The translations under genes and the position numbers were made by a program. A DNA stretch of 64,000 nucleotides from Solibacillus sp. FSL R7-0668 (GTDB taxonomy: Bacteria; Bacillota; Bacilli; Bacillales_A; Planococcaceae): contig NZ_JBBOUU010000001.1 in NCBI RefSeq assembly GCF_038006205.1, positions 183,501-247,500 of the forward strand, read 5' to 3'. Shown in pieces: positions 33,879-43,465 of this stretch. Each line of letters begins with the position of its first letter. Position 1 is the stretch's first letter. A model generated the notes under the pieces. It made no database searches. It saw nothing but the letters and a program-made list of their open reading frames with translations, and was not told where the DNA came from.

Positions 33879-33976
33879 TACCGGATGCACAAACAATAAA
33901 ATGCATATGCGGTGTTAGCTTGAACAAAGCCGTAAGCAATAACCATCTTGCTTGCGGCTTTTTTGCGTTTTGCTGC
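33879..33976 (+). repeat. Dispersed palindrome-terminator repeat, copy H
   Basis: The head TACCGGATGCACAAACAATA is followed by a shortened linker, TATGCGGTGTTAGCTTGAACAA, a strong terminator (33928-33965) and GCGTTTTGCTGC as in copy D. It is the only tailed copy outside 6.9-19.3 kb and follows the giant SLH gene. Two terminators thus stand in tandem. Confidence 0.8.
33928..33965 (+). terminator. Intrinsic terminator inside repeat copy H
   Basis: AGCCGTAAGCAA pairs with TTGCTTGCGGCT and is followed by TTTTT. Confidence 0.85.
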
Positions 33977-34054
33977 ATTTGGCAAGTAGGTTTCACTTAT
34001 AAAGGATCGTTTGATAATCTTAATTGGAATATTCGATTTTTTCAGAATTTTATA

Positions 34055-34083
34055 TTGACTTTTTCTGTGGGTGTCGCTAATAT
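34055..34083 (+). promoter_or_regulatory. Sigma-A promoter of the amidohydrolase/ssu operon
   Basis: TTGACT (34055-34060) and TAATAT (34078-34083) with a 17-base spacer lie 50 bases before the first gene. No riboswitch was recognised in the leader. Confidence 0.65.
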
Positions 34084-34132
34084 AAAAGCATATTAAATCT
34101 ATAGGGATTATACATTACGAGGGGGACTTATT

Positions 34133-35317
34133 TTGTTGAGTGTTGCATTACAAAATGGCCTACAGCAACAATTTGAAACAATTGTAAAAAATAGACGTTT
34201 TCTACATCAGCATCCAGAGCTATCATTTCAAGAGCAAAATACTTCGCGCTTTATTGCAGAGCAGCTAAAGGTATATGGTCTTGAAGTCTATGAAAATATC
34301 GGTGGTTATGGAGTTGTGGCGTACATTCGCGCCTTAAATCCTACTAAAACAATTTGTTTACGTGCTGATTTTGACGCGTTGCCAATTCCAGATGAAAAGG
34401 ATGTTGAATATAAATCAACGGTGGAAGGTGTCAGTCATGCATGTGGACACGATGGCCACACATCAGCCTTACTAGGTGTTGCAGCTGTTTTACAGGAAAA
34501 TAAACATTTACTATCAGGTGATGTAAAGTTGCTTTTCCAACCGGCTGAAGAAAAACCACCAGGCGGGGCAAAGGCAATGGTTGAAGCGGGCGTATTAGAT
34601 GATGTCGATTACATTTTTGGAGCACATTTAGCATCAGATTTAGCGCTTGGAAAATATGCATCACGCGTAGGCGCAACGAAGGGTTCAGTTGATGCTTTTA
34701 CGATTAAAATTTTCGGTAAAGGTGGACACGGTGCACAGCCGCATCAAACGAAAGACTCCATCGTAATTGGCGCACAATTAATCACGCAATTACAGCAAAT
34801 TGTGAGTCGTCGCATTGACCCGATTGATCCAGCGGTTGTGACGGTAGGGAGCTTCCATAGTGGCAATGCTTTTAATGTCATTGCGGATACAGCAGAAATC
34901 GAAGGCACGGTGCGTACGCTAAGTGCAAAGGCGCGTGCACAAGTAGAAACAGAAATTCGCGCTATTTTAGACGGCTTAAAAGTATCGAGCCATATTGATT
35001 ATGAATTAAATTATTTAAATGGTTATCCGGTGTTAATTAATCACGAGGCAGAAACACTTGTGGTGAAATCAATTGTAGAGCAGTCCTTTGGCAGTGATGC
35101 TTATGAAACCGCACAACAAAGCTTAACGGCTGAGGATTTTGCTTATTATTTAGAGAAAAAGCCAGGCGCTTACTTTTATGTAGGCTCTCATAATGATAGC
35201 GAAGCAACGAAATACCCACATCATCATCCTAAATTTGATTTTGATGAACGCGCGCTACTTAATATCGGCGACCTGTTTTTAAAAATTGTTAGTCACTATG
35301 TTGTAGAGGAGAAATAA
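34133..35317 (+). CDS. M20-family amidohydrolase
   Basis: This 394-residue M20D metallo-amidohydrolase (N-acyl-amino acid or IAA-amino-acid hydrolase type) starts at TTG (34133 or the next TTG at 34136) behind GAGGGGG. Metal-binding motifs are present: HQHPELSFQE (about 25-34), HACGHDGHTSALLG (about 102-115) and the catalytic AEEKPPGGA. The dimerisation domain lies at about 185-295. Its place as first gene of an operon with a VOC protein and an SsuABC transporter suggests it cleaves an imported N-acyl or sulfur-containing compound to release an amino acid. The exact substrate cannot be told. Confidence 0.9.
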   Translation: MLSVALQNGLQQQFETIVKNRRFLHQHPELSFQEQNTSRFIAEQLKVYGLEVYENIGGYGVVAYIRALNPTKTICLRADFDALPIPDEKDVEYKSTVEGVSHACGHDGHTSALLGVAAVLQENKHLLSGDVKLLFQPAEEKPPGGAKAMVEAGVLDDVDYIFGAHLASDLALGKYASRVGATKGSVDAFTIKIFGKGGHGAQPHQTKDSIVIGAQLITQLQQIVSRRIDPIDPAVVTVGSFHSGNAFNVIADTAEIEGTVRTLSAKARAQVETEIRAILDGLKVSSHIDYELNYLNGYPVLINHEAETLVVKSIVEQSFGSDAYETAQQSLTAEDFAYYLEKKPGAYFYVGSHNDSEATKYPHHHPKFDFDERALLNIGDLFLKIVSHYVVEEK

Positions 35318-35320
35318 TAC

Positions 35321-36127
35321 ATGGCATTACAGTTTGATCATTTCGTTCATTTAACACCTGACCCAACGAAGGCAGCAGAGGCGTTTCAACAATTAGGCTT
35401 ACATGCTGTACAAGGCGGAAAGCATGAAAAGCTAGGTACATACAACACACTTAGCTATTTTGATTTAAGTTATGTGGAGCTTATCGGGATTTTTGATGAA
35501 GCGTTAGTGAGTGAAGCAGCGAGTATTAAGTATAGCTTGCGTGATACGTTTGTAGAAAATCATTTACAAGCCGGTCCACAGCGTATTGCACTGCGCTCAG
35601 AAAATTTACAGGAGCTAGCAGAGCGCTTTAGAGCAGCGGGACTTGAAGTACATGGACCGACTGATTTTAGTCGTACTCGTCCAGATGGCACACTTGTTAC
35701 ATGGAAGCTACTTTTTGCTGGTAAAGAGAATGAAGGATTACGCCTACCATTCTTTATTGAGTGGGATGAAAAGGATGCAGAACGCCGAGTGGATTTAACG
35801 GAGCGCGGCGTCATCGCACCACATTTGTTAGGGGATATACAGGTAGACGGGGCGGCATTTGCTGTTCGCAATATTGAAGAAACCGCAGCACTATGGTCAT
35901 CGCTTTTGCAGCTTGAAAAAGGTGAAAGCTATGAAGATGAAGTCTGGAATGCCAAGGTACAACGTTTAACATTACAAGGTGGCGACATCGTATTATATGA
36001 ACCACTTGGAGACGGTGTAGTGGCAGATGTATTAGCAACGGGTGGCGAGCAATTATTTGCCCTACAATTTAAAGGCGCAACACAAAAGGTCGAAAAAATC
36101 ACAAATGCACTTTATCGCTTTGTTTAA
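35321..36127 (+). CDS. VOC-superfamily (glyoxalase-like) protein
   Basis: This 268-residue protein has a Glyoxalase_3-like N-terminal half (MALQFDHFVHLTPDPTKAAEAFQQLGLHAVQGGKHEKLGTYN) and a second paired betaalphabetabetabeta unit from about 165. It starts 3 bases after the amidohydrolase stop. VOC proteins bind a metal and act as dioxygenases, isomerases or lyases. In this operon a step in degradation of the imported compound is plausible. Confidence 0.8.
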   Translation: MALQFDHFVHLTPDPTKAAEAFQQLGLHAVQGGKHEKLGTYNTLSYFDLSYVELIGIFDEALVSEAASIKYSLRDTFVENHLQAGPQRIALRSENLQELAERFRAAGLEVHGPTDFSRTRPDGTLVTWKLLFAGKENEGLRLPFFIEWDEKDAERRVDLTERGVIAPHLLGDIQVDGAAFAVRNIEETAALWSSLLQLEKGESYEDEVWNAKVQRLTLQGGDIVLYEPLGDGVVADVLATGGEQLFALQFKGATQKVEKITNALYRFV

Positions 36128-36142
36128 AGAAGAGGAGATCAG

Positions 36143-37120
36143 ATGAAAAAATTATTATCAGTTTTCGGTTTAGTAGCATTACTAGCCGTGTTAACAGCTT
36201 GCTCATCAAGCGATAAAGAAGAGGTCGCGACAGGTGAGGCAGAAGGTACAGAATTAAAAACGATTAACATCGGGTATCAAAAAGGAAATACATTACACAT
36301 TTTAAAAGAGTCAGGCATTTTAGATGAAGCAGCAAAAGAAAAAGGCATATCAGTCAAATGGGAGCTATTTACACATGGTAATACGTTAATGGAAGGGATT
36401 TATGCAGGTGCAATTCACTTCGGTCACGCAGCTGATGGCCCTGGTATTTTTGCGCAAGCATCAAATAAGCCGTTTTATTATGTAGGCGCAGATAATCCAA
36501 ATCCAGAGGGTGTAGGGATTGTTGTTTTAAAAAGCTCAGGGATTACAAAGCTTGAGGATTTAAAAGGGAAAAAAGTTGGCGCATTAAAAGGTGGGAATCA
36601 CCACTATTCAACAGTACTTGCTTTAGAATCAGTAGGCTTAACAGTGGATGATGTAGAGTGGGTATACCCAGAGGACGCAGCACAAGGTCGTGCATTATTT
36701 GAAACAGGTCAAATTGACGCTTTAGCTTCTTATGATCCATTCTTTGCATCAGCAGAGCTTGAAACAGATTCGATTACATTAGTAAATGGTGATATTGATG
36801 GCTATCCAAACCGTACATTCTATTTTGCAACAGAATCATTTGTTGAGCAGAATCCAGAGCTAGTAGAGTTCATTTTAGAAAAGATCGATGAATCGGATAA
36901 ATGGGCAAACGAAAATCGCGAAGAAGTAATCGGAATTATGACGGAAGCGCTTGGTATTAAAAAAGAAGTAATTAGCGAGCAAATTAATCGTCGTACATTC
37001 GGTGCTACTGAAATTACAGAAGAAATTATTGAAACACAGCAAAAACAAGCTGATAAATACTTCGACTTGAAGTTAATTCCAGTAGAAGTCAACGTTCAAG
37101 ATAAGGTTTGGGTTAAATAA
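36143..37120 (+). CDS. ssuA: ABC transporter substrate-binding lipoprotein, SsuA-like
   Basis: This 325-residue lipoprotein (lipobox LTACSS, Cys about 20) has an NMT1/SsuA-type periplasmic fold: INIGYQKGNTLHILKESGILDEAAKEKGISVKWELFTHGNTLMEGIYAGAIHFGHA. It is the binding subunit of an importer for aliphatic sulfonates or related sulfur compounds. AAGAGGAGATC precedes the ATG. The order amidohydrolase, VOC, ssuA, ssuC, ssuB lacks an SsuD monooxygenase, so the name is by homology and the substrate could differ. Confidence 0.85.
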   Translation: MKKLLSVFGLVALLAVLTACSSSDKEEVATGEAEGTELKTINIGYQKGNTLHILKESGILDEAAKEKGISVKWELFTHGNTLMEGIYAGAIHFGHAADGPGIFAQASNKPFYYVGADNPNPEGVGIVVLKSSGITKLEDLKGKKVGALKGGNHHYSTVLALESVGLTVDDVEWVYPEDAAQGRALFETGQIDALASYDPFFASAELETDSITLVNGDIDGYPNRTFYFATESFVEQNPELVEFILEKIDESDKWANENREEVIGIMTEALGIKKEVISEQINRRTFGATEITEEIIETQQKQADKYFDLKLIPVEVNVQDKVWVK

Positions 37121-37181
37121 GATTGTGAGGTAAGCGGGTGCAGTTATGCTCTCGCTTGCTTTATATAGGAGGATTAAGACT

Positions 37182-37937
37182 ATGAAATTTGATGTTCGCC
37201 CATGGGTTATCCCTGCATTGCTTGTCGTTGTATGGGAAGTCATCGTTCGCTTAGAAATTATTTCAGCATCATTATTTCCGTCACCGCTGACGATTGTTGA
37301 AACAGGGTGGAACTTACTTGTAAATGGTGATTTATTATCCCATATTGGTGTTAGCTTAGGTCGTGCGTTGACGGGGATGGTTATCGGTGGCGCTATCGGT
37401 TTTGCATTAGGTGTATTAAATGGTTTATCAAAAAAGTCATATATTTATTTAGATACAACAATTCAAATGATTCGAAATATCCCTCACTTAGCCCTCATTC
37501 CACTTGTAATTGTTTGGATTGGTATTGGAGAGGATGCAAAAATCTTTTTAGTCGTTTTAGGTGTATTATTCCCGATTTATGTGAATACATTCCACGGCAT
37601 TCGTAATGTGGATCCGAACTTAGTTGAAATGGGCCGTATGTACAATTTAAAGGGCTGGCGTTTATTTAAGGATGTGCTACTACCAGGTGCGTTGCCATCG
37701 ATTTTTGTCGGACTACGCTACGCATTAGGCGTTATGTGGTTAACATTAATTATTGCTGAAACGATTCCTACAAATGAAGGCTTAGGTTATTTAGCGACGA
37801 ATGCGCGTGAGTTCATGCAAACGGATGTCATTATTTTGAGTATTGTCATCTATGCATTACTTGGAAAAGTAGCGGATTTAATTGCACAGATTGGTGAAAA
37901 TCGCGCATTAAAATGGAATGCGAGCTACACGAAATAA
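37182..37937 (+). CDS. ssuC: ABC transporter permease, SsuC-like
   Basis: This 251-residue permease starts at the ATG at 37182, which has AGGAGG 9-14 bases upstream; an upstream ATG (37146) has none. Six transmembrane helices and the EAA loop (EMGRMYNLKGWRLFKDVLLPGALPSIFVGLRYALG) identify the SsuC/TauC family. The partner ATPase gene follows after 14 bases. Confidence 0.9.
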   Translation: MKFDVRPWVIPALLVVVWEVIVRLEIISASLFPSPLTIVETGWNLLVNGDLLSHIGVSLGRALTGMVIGGAIGFALGVLNGLSKKSYIYLDTTIQMIRNIPHLALIPLVIVWIGIGEDAKIFLVVLGVLFPIYVNTFHGIRNVDPNLVEMGRMYNLKGWRLFKDVLLPGALPSIFVGLRYALGVMWLTLIIAETIPTNEGLGYLATNAREFMQTDVIILSIVIYALLGKVADLIAQIGENRALKWNASYTK

Positions 37938-37951
37938 GGGAGGGTTGCTGA

Positions 37952-38731
37952 GTGAAACATGAAGCCATTCAAATCGATATTAACCATTTAAAAAAATCAT
38001 TCGGTTCGAAAAAAATTTTACATGATATTTCCATTACCTTTGAAAAAGGCGAATTCATAGCGATTATTGGGAAAAGTGGTAGTGGTAAAAGTACACTGCT
38101 GCGCCTTATCGCAAGTTTAGAGAAAATTACAGAAGGCGAATTATTATTTGACGGTGTGTCAGCAAATAAATCCGATGCTAATGTCAAAATGATGTATCAG
38201 GATTCGCGTTTATTACCATGGAAAAAAGTCATCGATAATGTGGGTTTAGGATTAACGGGCGATTGGACGGCTAAGGCTGAAGAAGCATTAAATAAAGTAG
38301 GTCTTCTACATTTAAAGGATGAATGGCCATCTACGTTATCAGGTGGGCAAAAGCAGCGTGTTGCCTTAGCACGTGCATTAATCCATGAGCCATCATTATT
38401 AATGCTAGATGAGCCATTAAGTGCGCTCGATGCGCTAACACGTATTGAAATGCAAAATTTAATTGAAATGATTTTTCAAAAAAATAATTTTACAGCACTG
38501 CTTGTTACGCATGATGTAGGGGAAGCCGTTCGATTGGCGGATCGCATTATTTTAATTGAGGATGGGCATATTGCTTATGATGAAAAAGTAAGTGCTCCGC
38601 GTCCGCGTAAATTAACCAACCCAGTACTAATTGAATTAGAGGAGAAAATTTTAAATCGCTTAATGCACGGGGAGGAAGAGGCTGTAGAGCAAGCAAAACA
38701 GCAAGATTTGCAGATAGCCATAAATCATTAA
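37952..38731 (+). CDS. ssuB: ABC transporter ATPase, SsuB-like
   Basis: This 259-residue ATPase starts at GTG behind GGGAGGG. Walker A is GKSGSGKST (about 40-48), the signature LSGGQKQR, Walker [13 protein letters not shown] and the switch His [10 protein letters not shown]. It is the last gene of the operon; a terminator follows. Confidence 0.9.
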   Translation: MKHEAIQIDINHLKKSFGSKKILHDISITFEKGEFIAIIGKSGSGKSTLLRLIASLEKITEGELLFDGVSANKSDANVKMMYQDSRLLPWKKVIDNVGLGLTGDWTAKAEEALNKVGLLHLKDEWPSTLSGGQKQRVALARALIHEPSLLMLDEPLSALDALTRIEMQNLIEMIFQKNNFTALLVTHDVGEAVRLADRIILIEDGHIAYDEKVSAPRPRKLTNPVLIELEEKILNRLMHGEEEAVEQAKQQDLQIAINH

Positions 38732-38735
38732 TGAG

Positions 38736-38772
38736 AAGGATGTACTTCGTTTGTTGAGGTGCATCCTTTTTG
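38736..38772 (+). terminator. Terminator of the ssu operon
   Basis: AAGGATGTAC pairs with GTGCATCCTT and is followed by TTT. A degenerate repeat head (GACCAGGTGCATAAG) lies about 20 bases on, near 38794. Confidence 0.8.
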
Positions 38773-38829
38773 CATAGGGATTTTATTTTTATTGACCAGG
38801 TGCATAAGTTATTAGGATATTACCAAAAA

Positions 38830-38868
38830 ACACAAAACCCTACGTTTCTACTCACGCAGGGCTTTTGT
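38830..38868 (-). terminator. Terminator of the tryptophanase-family gene
   Basis: On the minus strand ACAAAAGCCCTGCGT pairs with ACGTAGGGTTTTGT and is followed by GTTTTTT. Confidence 0.8.
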
Positions 38869-38887
38869 ATAAATTTCTGTGTTCGAC

Positions 38888-40333
38888 TTACAAGCTCTCG
38901 CCAAAGTCAGCGCGGAATTTTGCGGCTAATTGCTCTGGCCAATCTGTTTTGGCGTCTAATTTACCAAAGAAGAAGCGTAACACTTTTGGCTCTTCAACGA
39001 ATGTCATTCCACCGATTAAGTGGCGGTTGTCGTAGAGCCAGCTAATACGGTCGACTGCGTATTTTACTTGGGATAAAGTGAAGACACGGCGCGGCATGGC
39101 CATGCGCACTAATTCCATATGTGCAAGTGTTTCGTTGCCATTTTCATCGCGCTGTTCCGACATCGTACCGCGTTCCATACCACGTGCACCACTGGCAATA
39201 TAAATCGCAGCAGCCAGAGCACCAGCAGGGTAATCGGTTTGTGGCAGATGGTCTAAAAACTTAGAGGCATCAATATGACAGCCAAGACCGCCAGCCGGTA
39301 GCACGACAGGAACTCCTTTTTTCTGTAATTCATCGGACATGAACTGAATGAACTCAGGGCCCTGTGAAATGTATTGCTCGTCCATTGTTTCATCTAAACC
39401 AACAGCAATGGCCTCCATCTCACGTACCGACATCCCGCCATATGTTAAGAAGCCCTCATATAGTGTGATGTACTCACGCATCGCTAAATAATCTTCTTCG
39501 CTATTCGTAATAATTCCGCCACCACGTGCAAAGCCAAGCTTACGTGCTGAGAAGTATAAAATATGTGCTTGGTCGGCAAGCTCGCGTGTAATTTCGCGGA
39601 TGGATTTGTCTTTGTATGCGTCCTCACGCGTTTTGATGAAGTGTAAATTATCGGCTAATAAACTAATATCGTACACTAATTTCAAATTGTATGTATCGCA
39701 AACTGCACGTACTTCTTTTAAGTTTTCGACAGAGTGTGGCTGCCCACCGATTAAGTTTGTGCCTGCTTCGACACGAACGAAGGCGATATTTTCAGCACCG
39801 CGCGCCTCGATTAGTGCTGTTAGCTTCGCAATATCCATATTCCCCTTGAATAAATCAGTTGAATTTAAATTAAGTGCTTCCTCTTTGAAGACCTCTTCCA
39901 CCACACCACCATTGAGTGTTACATGCGCCTTTGATGTTGTAAAGTGATAATTCATAGGAACCGTTGTACCAGGCTTGACGAATACTTGCGAAATAATATT
40001 TTCACAAGCACGACCTTGGTGTGTCGGTAAAAAATATTTCGTACCGAAAATTTCAGTGAGCTTATTTTCTAAGCGTGTAAATGTAGCTGAGCCGGCATAG
40101 CTATCATCCGCCTCCAGCATAGAAGCCTGCTGACGGTCAGACATAGCGTTCACACCGCTATCTGTCAGCATATCCATATACACATCCTCATTTTTCAGTA
40201 GGAATGTATTGAAACCCGCCTCACGCATTGCCTCAACACGCGCTTCGACAGGTGGTAAATTAAGCTTTTGAATAATACGTACTTTGTGCATCTCTAATGG
40301 AATGGTTTCACCAGAGTAAAATTTGATTGACAT
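38888..40333 (-). CDS. tnaA: Tryptophanase-family beta-eliminating lyase
   Basis: This 481-residue PLP enzyme of the tryptophanase/tyrosine phenol-lyase family splits an aromatic amino acid to pyruvate, ammonia and indole (or phenol). Family blocks seen are YAGSATFTRLENKLTEIFGTKYFLPTHQGRACENI (about 75-110), VRVEAGTNLIGGQPHS and the PLP-lysine region LYFSARKLGFARGGG (about 260-275). This last differs from the classical SAKKD of E. coli TnaA, so substrate preference is uncertain. AAAGGGG lies 7 bases before the ATG. No tnaC-like leader or permease gene is adjacent. Confidence 0.82.
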   Translation of the reverse strand: MSIKFYSGETIPLEMHKVRIIQKLNLPPVEARVEAMREAGFNTFLLKNEDVYMDMLTDSGVNAMSDRQQASMLEADDSYAGSATFTRLENKLTEIFGTKYFLPTHQGRACENIISQVFVKPGTTVPMNYHFTTSKAHVTLNGGVVEEVFKEEALNLNSTDLFKGNMDIAKLTALIEARGAENIAFVRVEAGTNLIGGQPHSVENLKEVRAVCDTYNLKLVYDISLLADNLHFIKTREDAYKDKSIREITRELADQAHILYFSARKLGFARGGGIITNSEEDYLAMREYITLYEGFLTYGGMSVREMEAIAVGLDETMDEQYISQGPEFIQFMSDELQKKGVPVVLPAGGLGCHIDASKFLDHLPQTDYPAGALAAAIYIASGARGMERGTMSEQRDENGNETLAHMELVRMAMPRRVFTLSQVKYAVDRISWLYDNRHLIGGMTFVEEPKVLRFFFGKLDAKTDWPEQLAAKFRADFGESL

Positions 40334-40573
40334 AGGAATCCCCTTTCGATACTTTATCGCGTTAATTCGATGAACTAAATTTTATTTTACAGGAAAAAAT
40401 AAATTAATGTTGTAAAATTCAGAAATCTAAATATTCCGAAAAAGAAGGATTTGTTCGTTTGAGCAGTCCTGTGAATAGCTAAAGTATGGATAAATTTAGT
40501 GAATCGAGCGTATTTCCTGGGAAACCGAGCATAATGAGGTTAGTATAAATAATGGACACGTAATTGCGAGCGT

Positions 40574-40906
40574 ATGTATGATAAGACTAATACATTAAAG
40601 GACGTGTTCAAAATGAGTAAAAGGCCCACACCAGAGTACAAAGAGTATGTCGTAAAGCTTGTAGTGGAAGAAGGGAAAAAAGCCACTCAACTAGCCTATG
40701 AGTTAGGGATTGGAGAATCTTCTATTCGACGCTGGGTAAAAGAATATCGTGATCAAAAGGCAGCCGAAACAGAGGGTATTCAGTATGTCACACCGACAGA
40801 GTTAAAACGAATGCAAAATGATTATGAAAAGAAATTGCGTGCGCTTGAGGAGGAAAATGCGATCCTAAAAAAGGCGATGCACATCTTTGCGAAAAACCAG
40901 CCGTAA
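40574..40906 (+). CDS. IS3-family transposase OrfA
   Basis: This 110-residue protein with an HTH (about 37-60) and a coiled coil (about 77-102) is the same as that at 750-1082. It overlaps the upstream open end of the orfB frame. The A_AAA_AAG heptamer at 40867-40873 is in the right phase for -1 slippage, so a minor fraction of ribosomes should make the OrfAB fusion. Confidence 0.92.
   Translation: MYDKTNTLKDVFKMSKRPTPEYKEYVVKLVVEEGKKATQLAYELGIGESSIRRWVKEYRDQKAAETEGIQYVTPTELKRMQNDYEKKLRALEEENAILKKAMHIFAKNQP
40867..40873 (+). promoter_or_regulatory. Programmed -1 frameshift site (AAAAAAG)
   Basis: In the OrfA frame the heptamer reads A AAA AAG, the classical slippery sequence of IS3-family elements. 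After the shift the frame continues [23 protein letters not shown] and joins OrfB. Confidence 0.85.
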
Positions 40907-40953
40907 TTTATACCTTTATTCAAGCACATGTAGGTGAATTTACGATTGTAAAG

Positions 40954-41802
40954 ATGTGTAACGTACTTGGTGTCTCCAAAAGTGGCTACTATAATTGGCT
41001 TCAGAAACAATCTGCCCCCCTAACTGAACGTGAAGAGAGAGAAATTGAAATTACTCAAAAGGTACATCAATCCTTTCATGAAAGCTATGGTACATATGGT
41101 AGCCCTCGTATTCGAAAGGACTTACAAGAATGGGGATATGTTTTATCTCAAAAGAAAATAGCGAATTTGATGCGAGAGCTCGGTTTATGTGCTGTCATTC
41201 CTAAACAATATCAACGAACAACCAATTCCGATCACGACCATTTTATTTATCCTGATTTAGTGAAGCGTGACTTCGATGTGAAAGAGCCAAATCAAGTGTG
41301 GGTGGCGGATATTACGTATATACGGACGATGCAGGGATGGCTTTATTTAGCGAGCATTATGGATTTATACTCACGTAAAATTATTGGTTGGGCAATCGCT
41401 GACCACATGAAAGAAGCCTTGGTTTTAGAGGCATTGGAAAAAGCGTTACTAATAAGAAAACCACCAGCAGGTTGCATTCATCATTCCGATAGAGGGGTAC
41501 AATACTGCTCAAACGCGTATACCAACCTATTAAAAGAATATCAGATGGAAATAAGCATGAGTAAAAAAGGCGATCCTTATGATAATGCCTGTATCGAGTC
41601 ATTCCATTCGACCATCAAAAAAGAATGTATTTATCGTCAACGATTCCAAACAAAACACGAGGCCAAACAAGTAGTTCAAGCTTATATCATTGAGTTTTAT
41701 AACAAGAAAAGACGTCACTCAACATTGGGATATGTGTCTCCGAATCAATATGAGCGAATCAACAACCCAAAAAACACATCTAGCCGCTCAAAATCTGCTT
41801 AG
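40954..41802 (+). CDS. IS3-family transposase OrfB
   Basis: This 282-residue integrase-like catalytic subunit has an HTH_21-type N-terminal region (about 35-85) and an rve core with D119, D179 and E215. The C-terminal [19 protein letters not shown] is typical of the family. The ATG is formal: expression is expected mainly as the OrfAB fusion via the slippery site at 40867. The gene is intact. Confidence 0.93.
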   Translation: MCNVLGVSKSGYYNWLQKQSAPLTEREEREIEITQKVHQSFHESYGTYGSPRIRKDLQEWGYVLSQKKIANLMRELGLCAVIPKQYQRTTNSDHDHFIYPDLVKRDFDVKEPNQVWVADITYIRTMQGWLYLASIMDLYSRKIIGWAIADHMKEALVLEALEKALLIRKPPAGCIHHSDRGVQYCSNAYTNLLKEYQMEISMSKKGDPYDNACIESFHSTIKKECIYRQRFQTKHEAKQVVQAYIIEFYNKKRRHSTLGYVSPNQYERINNPKNTSSRSKSA

Positions 41803-42029
41803 AGGTAGTTGTATCGTTAAGCTCCAATTTGGAGGTTAACGATACGACTACCAGACCAACCGAAGGGCGGTAGTACTAAAACGCTCGATTTTTTATGTCC
41901 ATTTTATTGACTTAAGACCAATAAATTTAGAAAACCGATTATATCTCACTAGAATTCGAGCATAAAAAACCACAGCAGCGGCTCATCTAAGGCTAATCAT
42001 GTGATGAGCCGTGCAAATAAAAGCTAGGC

Positions 42030-43199
42030 CTACTCTATATGAATCTTCCCATAAACGCCGCCCCCACCAACCGTAATGCCGAGTGTTCCTTTTCTGGCGG
42101 AGTCGATGGCATGCGCTAGTTTCTCAGGAATCACTTGTTTGAGCTCATCTAAGGACGCCTTGTGGAGAATATTCATTTCTGTGCCGAAAGCGGTTAATAA
42201 CTTCTCGATCGTTTTGGGACCAATACCGGGAATAAAGTCGAGCGGCACCTGATGAATATAAGGTGGTCTGTTGATTTCCTGTACTGCCGTGTCGGATAGC
42301 TCACAGATTCGTTTGGCAACCCCTTTAATGAAATGCGATTTGCCGCAAAAAGGGCAGTGGATTGGGGTTTCCTCTATCATCTTTTCCCCGCAATTGGCGC
42401 AAACCGTGTCATGATATTTACCGAGAAGTGGATTTAATCCATAATTAGCGACAATGCCTCGTCCATCTTGCTGCTGAAGTACCTTTCTCAATTCCTCAAA
42501 ATTGGCATCAGCTACGTGCATTTTTTGGTATTCACGGGCAAGCTTACCGAGTGAATGGGCATCTGAATTGGTGACAAAGCTATAGGGAAATAACTCAGAA
42601 ATGGACTTTACCATATACGTATCTGAGCTGAGACCGAGCTCAATGGCGTCAATAAGCTGCGGATCAAACACTTCGCTTAAGCTGCTCTGAACGCCTTTTC
42701 CGAATAGGCTTTTAAACGGTGTAAATACATGCGCCGGGATAAATAATCCGCCCAGCTCATTCACCTTTTGCTGTAAGGTGCGCCCCTCACAATAAATGCG
42801 CTGTGAGCTTAAATGAATATTTTTCATGTGTGCGCTCATCCAATGGGAAAAGGTTTTCATCGTTTCAATGGTAGGCATATAGCAAAGGACGTGAATTGGT
42901 CCATGACAATGTGCATCGTAAATTTCAATTTCCGAGCCCAAAATAAGCGTTGTTTTTTGAAAGCGTACGCCACCTGCATCAAGCTCTGCTGCCGCGCCTG
43001 TTTGAATTAATTGCTCAATTTCCTGAATGACTTCAGGGGAATGGCAATCGATAATGCCGACCAAATCGAGCCCTTTTTTAGACGTAGCGGTTTCTAATAT
43101 ATTGGTTAGCGTTAAGTTGTTGCTGCCGGTAATTTTCACTGCGCGGCCTTTTTCTGTTCGACCAATATGTATATGCAAATCTGCGTAAATTTCTTTCAA
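42030..43199 (-). CDS. Endonuclease Q family DNA-repair nuclease
   Basis: This PHP-domain protein of about 389 residues is of the EndoQ type, which nicks DNA 5' of deaminated bases such as uracil or hypoxanthine. A PHP metal motif stands at the start (EIYADLHIHIG). GIIDCHSPEV and VTNSDAHSLG are further PHP motifs. A zinc ribbon (CANCGEKMIEETPIHCPFCG) is at about 273-292 and a helix-hairpin-helix (IPGIGPKTIEKLLTAFG) at about 327-343. The TTG at 43199 is preferred because AAGGATG lies 9 bases upstream; the ATG at 43211 directly abuts that site. It is a single gene. Confidence 0.85.
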   Translation of the reverse strand: MKEIYADLHIHIGRTEKGRAVKITGSNNLTLTNILETATSKKGLDLVGIIDCHSPEVIQEIEQLIQTGAAAELDAGGVRFQKTTLILGSEIEIYDAHCHGPIHVLCYMPTIETMKTFSHWMSAHMKNIHLSSQRIYCEGRTLQQKVNELGGLFIPAHVFTPFKSLFGKGVQSSLSEVFDPQLIDAIELGLSSDTYMVKSISELFPYSFVTNSDAHSLGKLAREYQKMHVADANFEELRKVLQQQDGRGIVANYGLNPLLGKYHDTVCANCGEKMIEETPIHCPFCGKSHFIKGVAKRICELSDTAVQEINRPPYIHQVPLDFIPGIGPKTIEKLLTAFGTEMNILHKASLDELKQVIPEKLAHAIDSARKGTLGITVGGGGVYGKIHIE

Positions 43200-43465
43200 C
43201 TGCTTACACATCCTTTTTTATACAAGGATACCCTAAATGGTGAGAATTCATGTTGCGTAGGTTATCAATATTGAAAAATACGAGAACAAAAATCATATGA
43301 GCACAAAAATCAAAGGTTCGCATAGGTACTCCTACTTTTTGCTGACTGCTATTTCTAATGTAGAAAGCAGACAAATTCAAAATTAGCTAAGTCTAATCTC
43401 AGCGCAGTCGGCAGGGCATATGGTAAACTTTCATTGAACTAGTATTAAAAAGGAGTCGATTTGAA

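Larger units (their letters stand above)
40535..41920 (+). mobile_element. IS3-family (IS150-like) insertion sequence, complete
   Basis: This 1386-bp element starts TGAGGTTAGTATAAATAATG and ends ...TTAAGACCA, with imperfect terminal inverted repeats sharing ATGGACA and CGAGCG. It is flanked by a 4-bp direct repeat ATAA (40531-40534 and 41921-41924). It carries orfA and orfB with an A6G frameshift site. It is identical to the partial copy at 1-1121, which is inverted. Confidence 0.92.
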
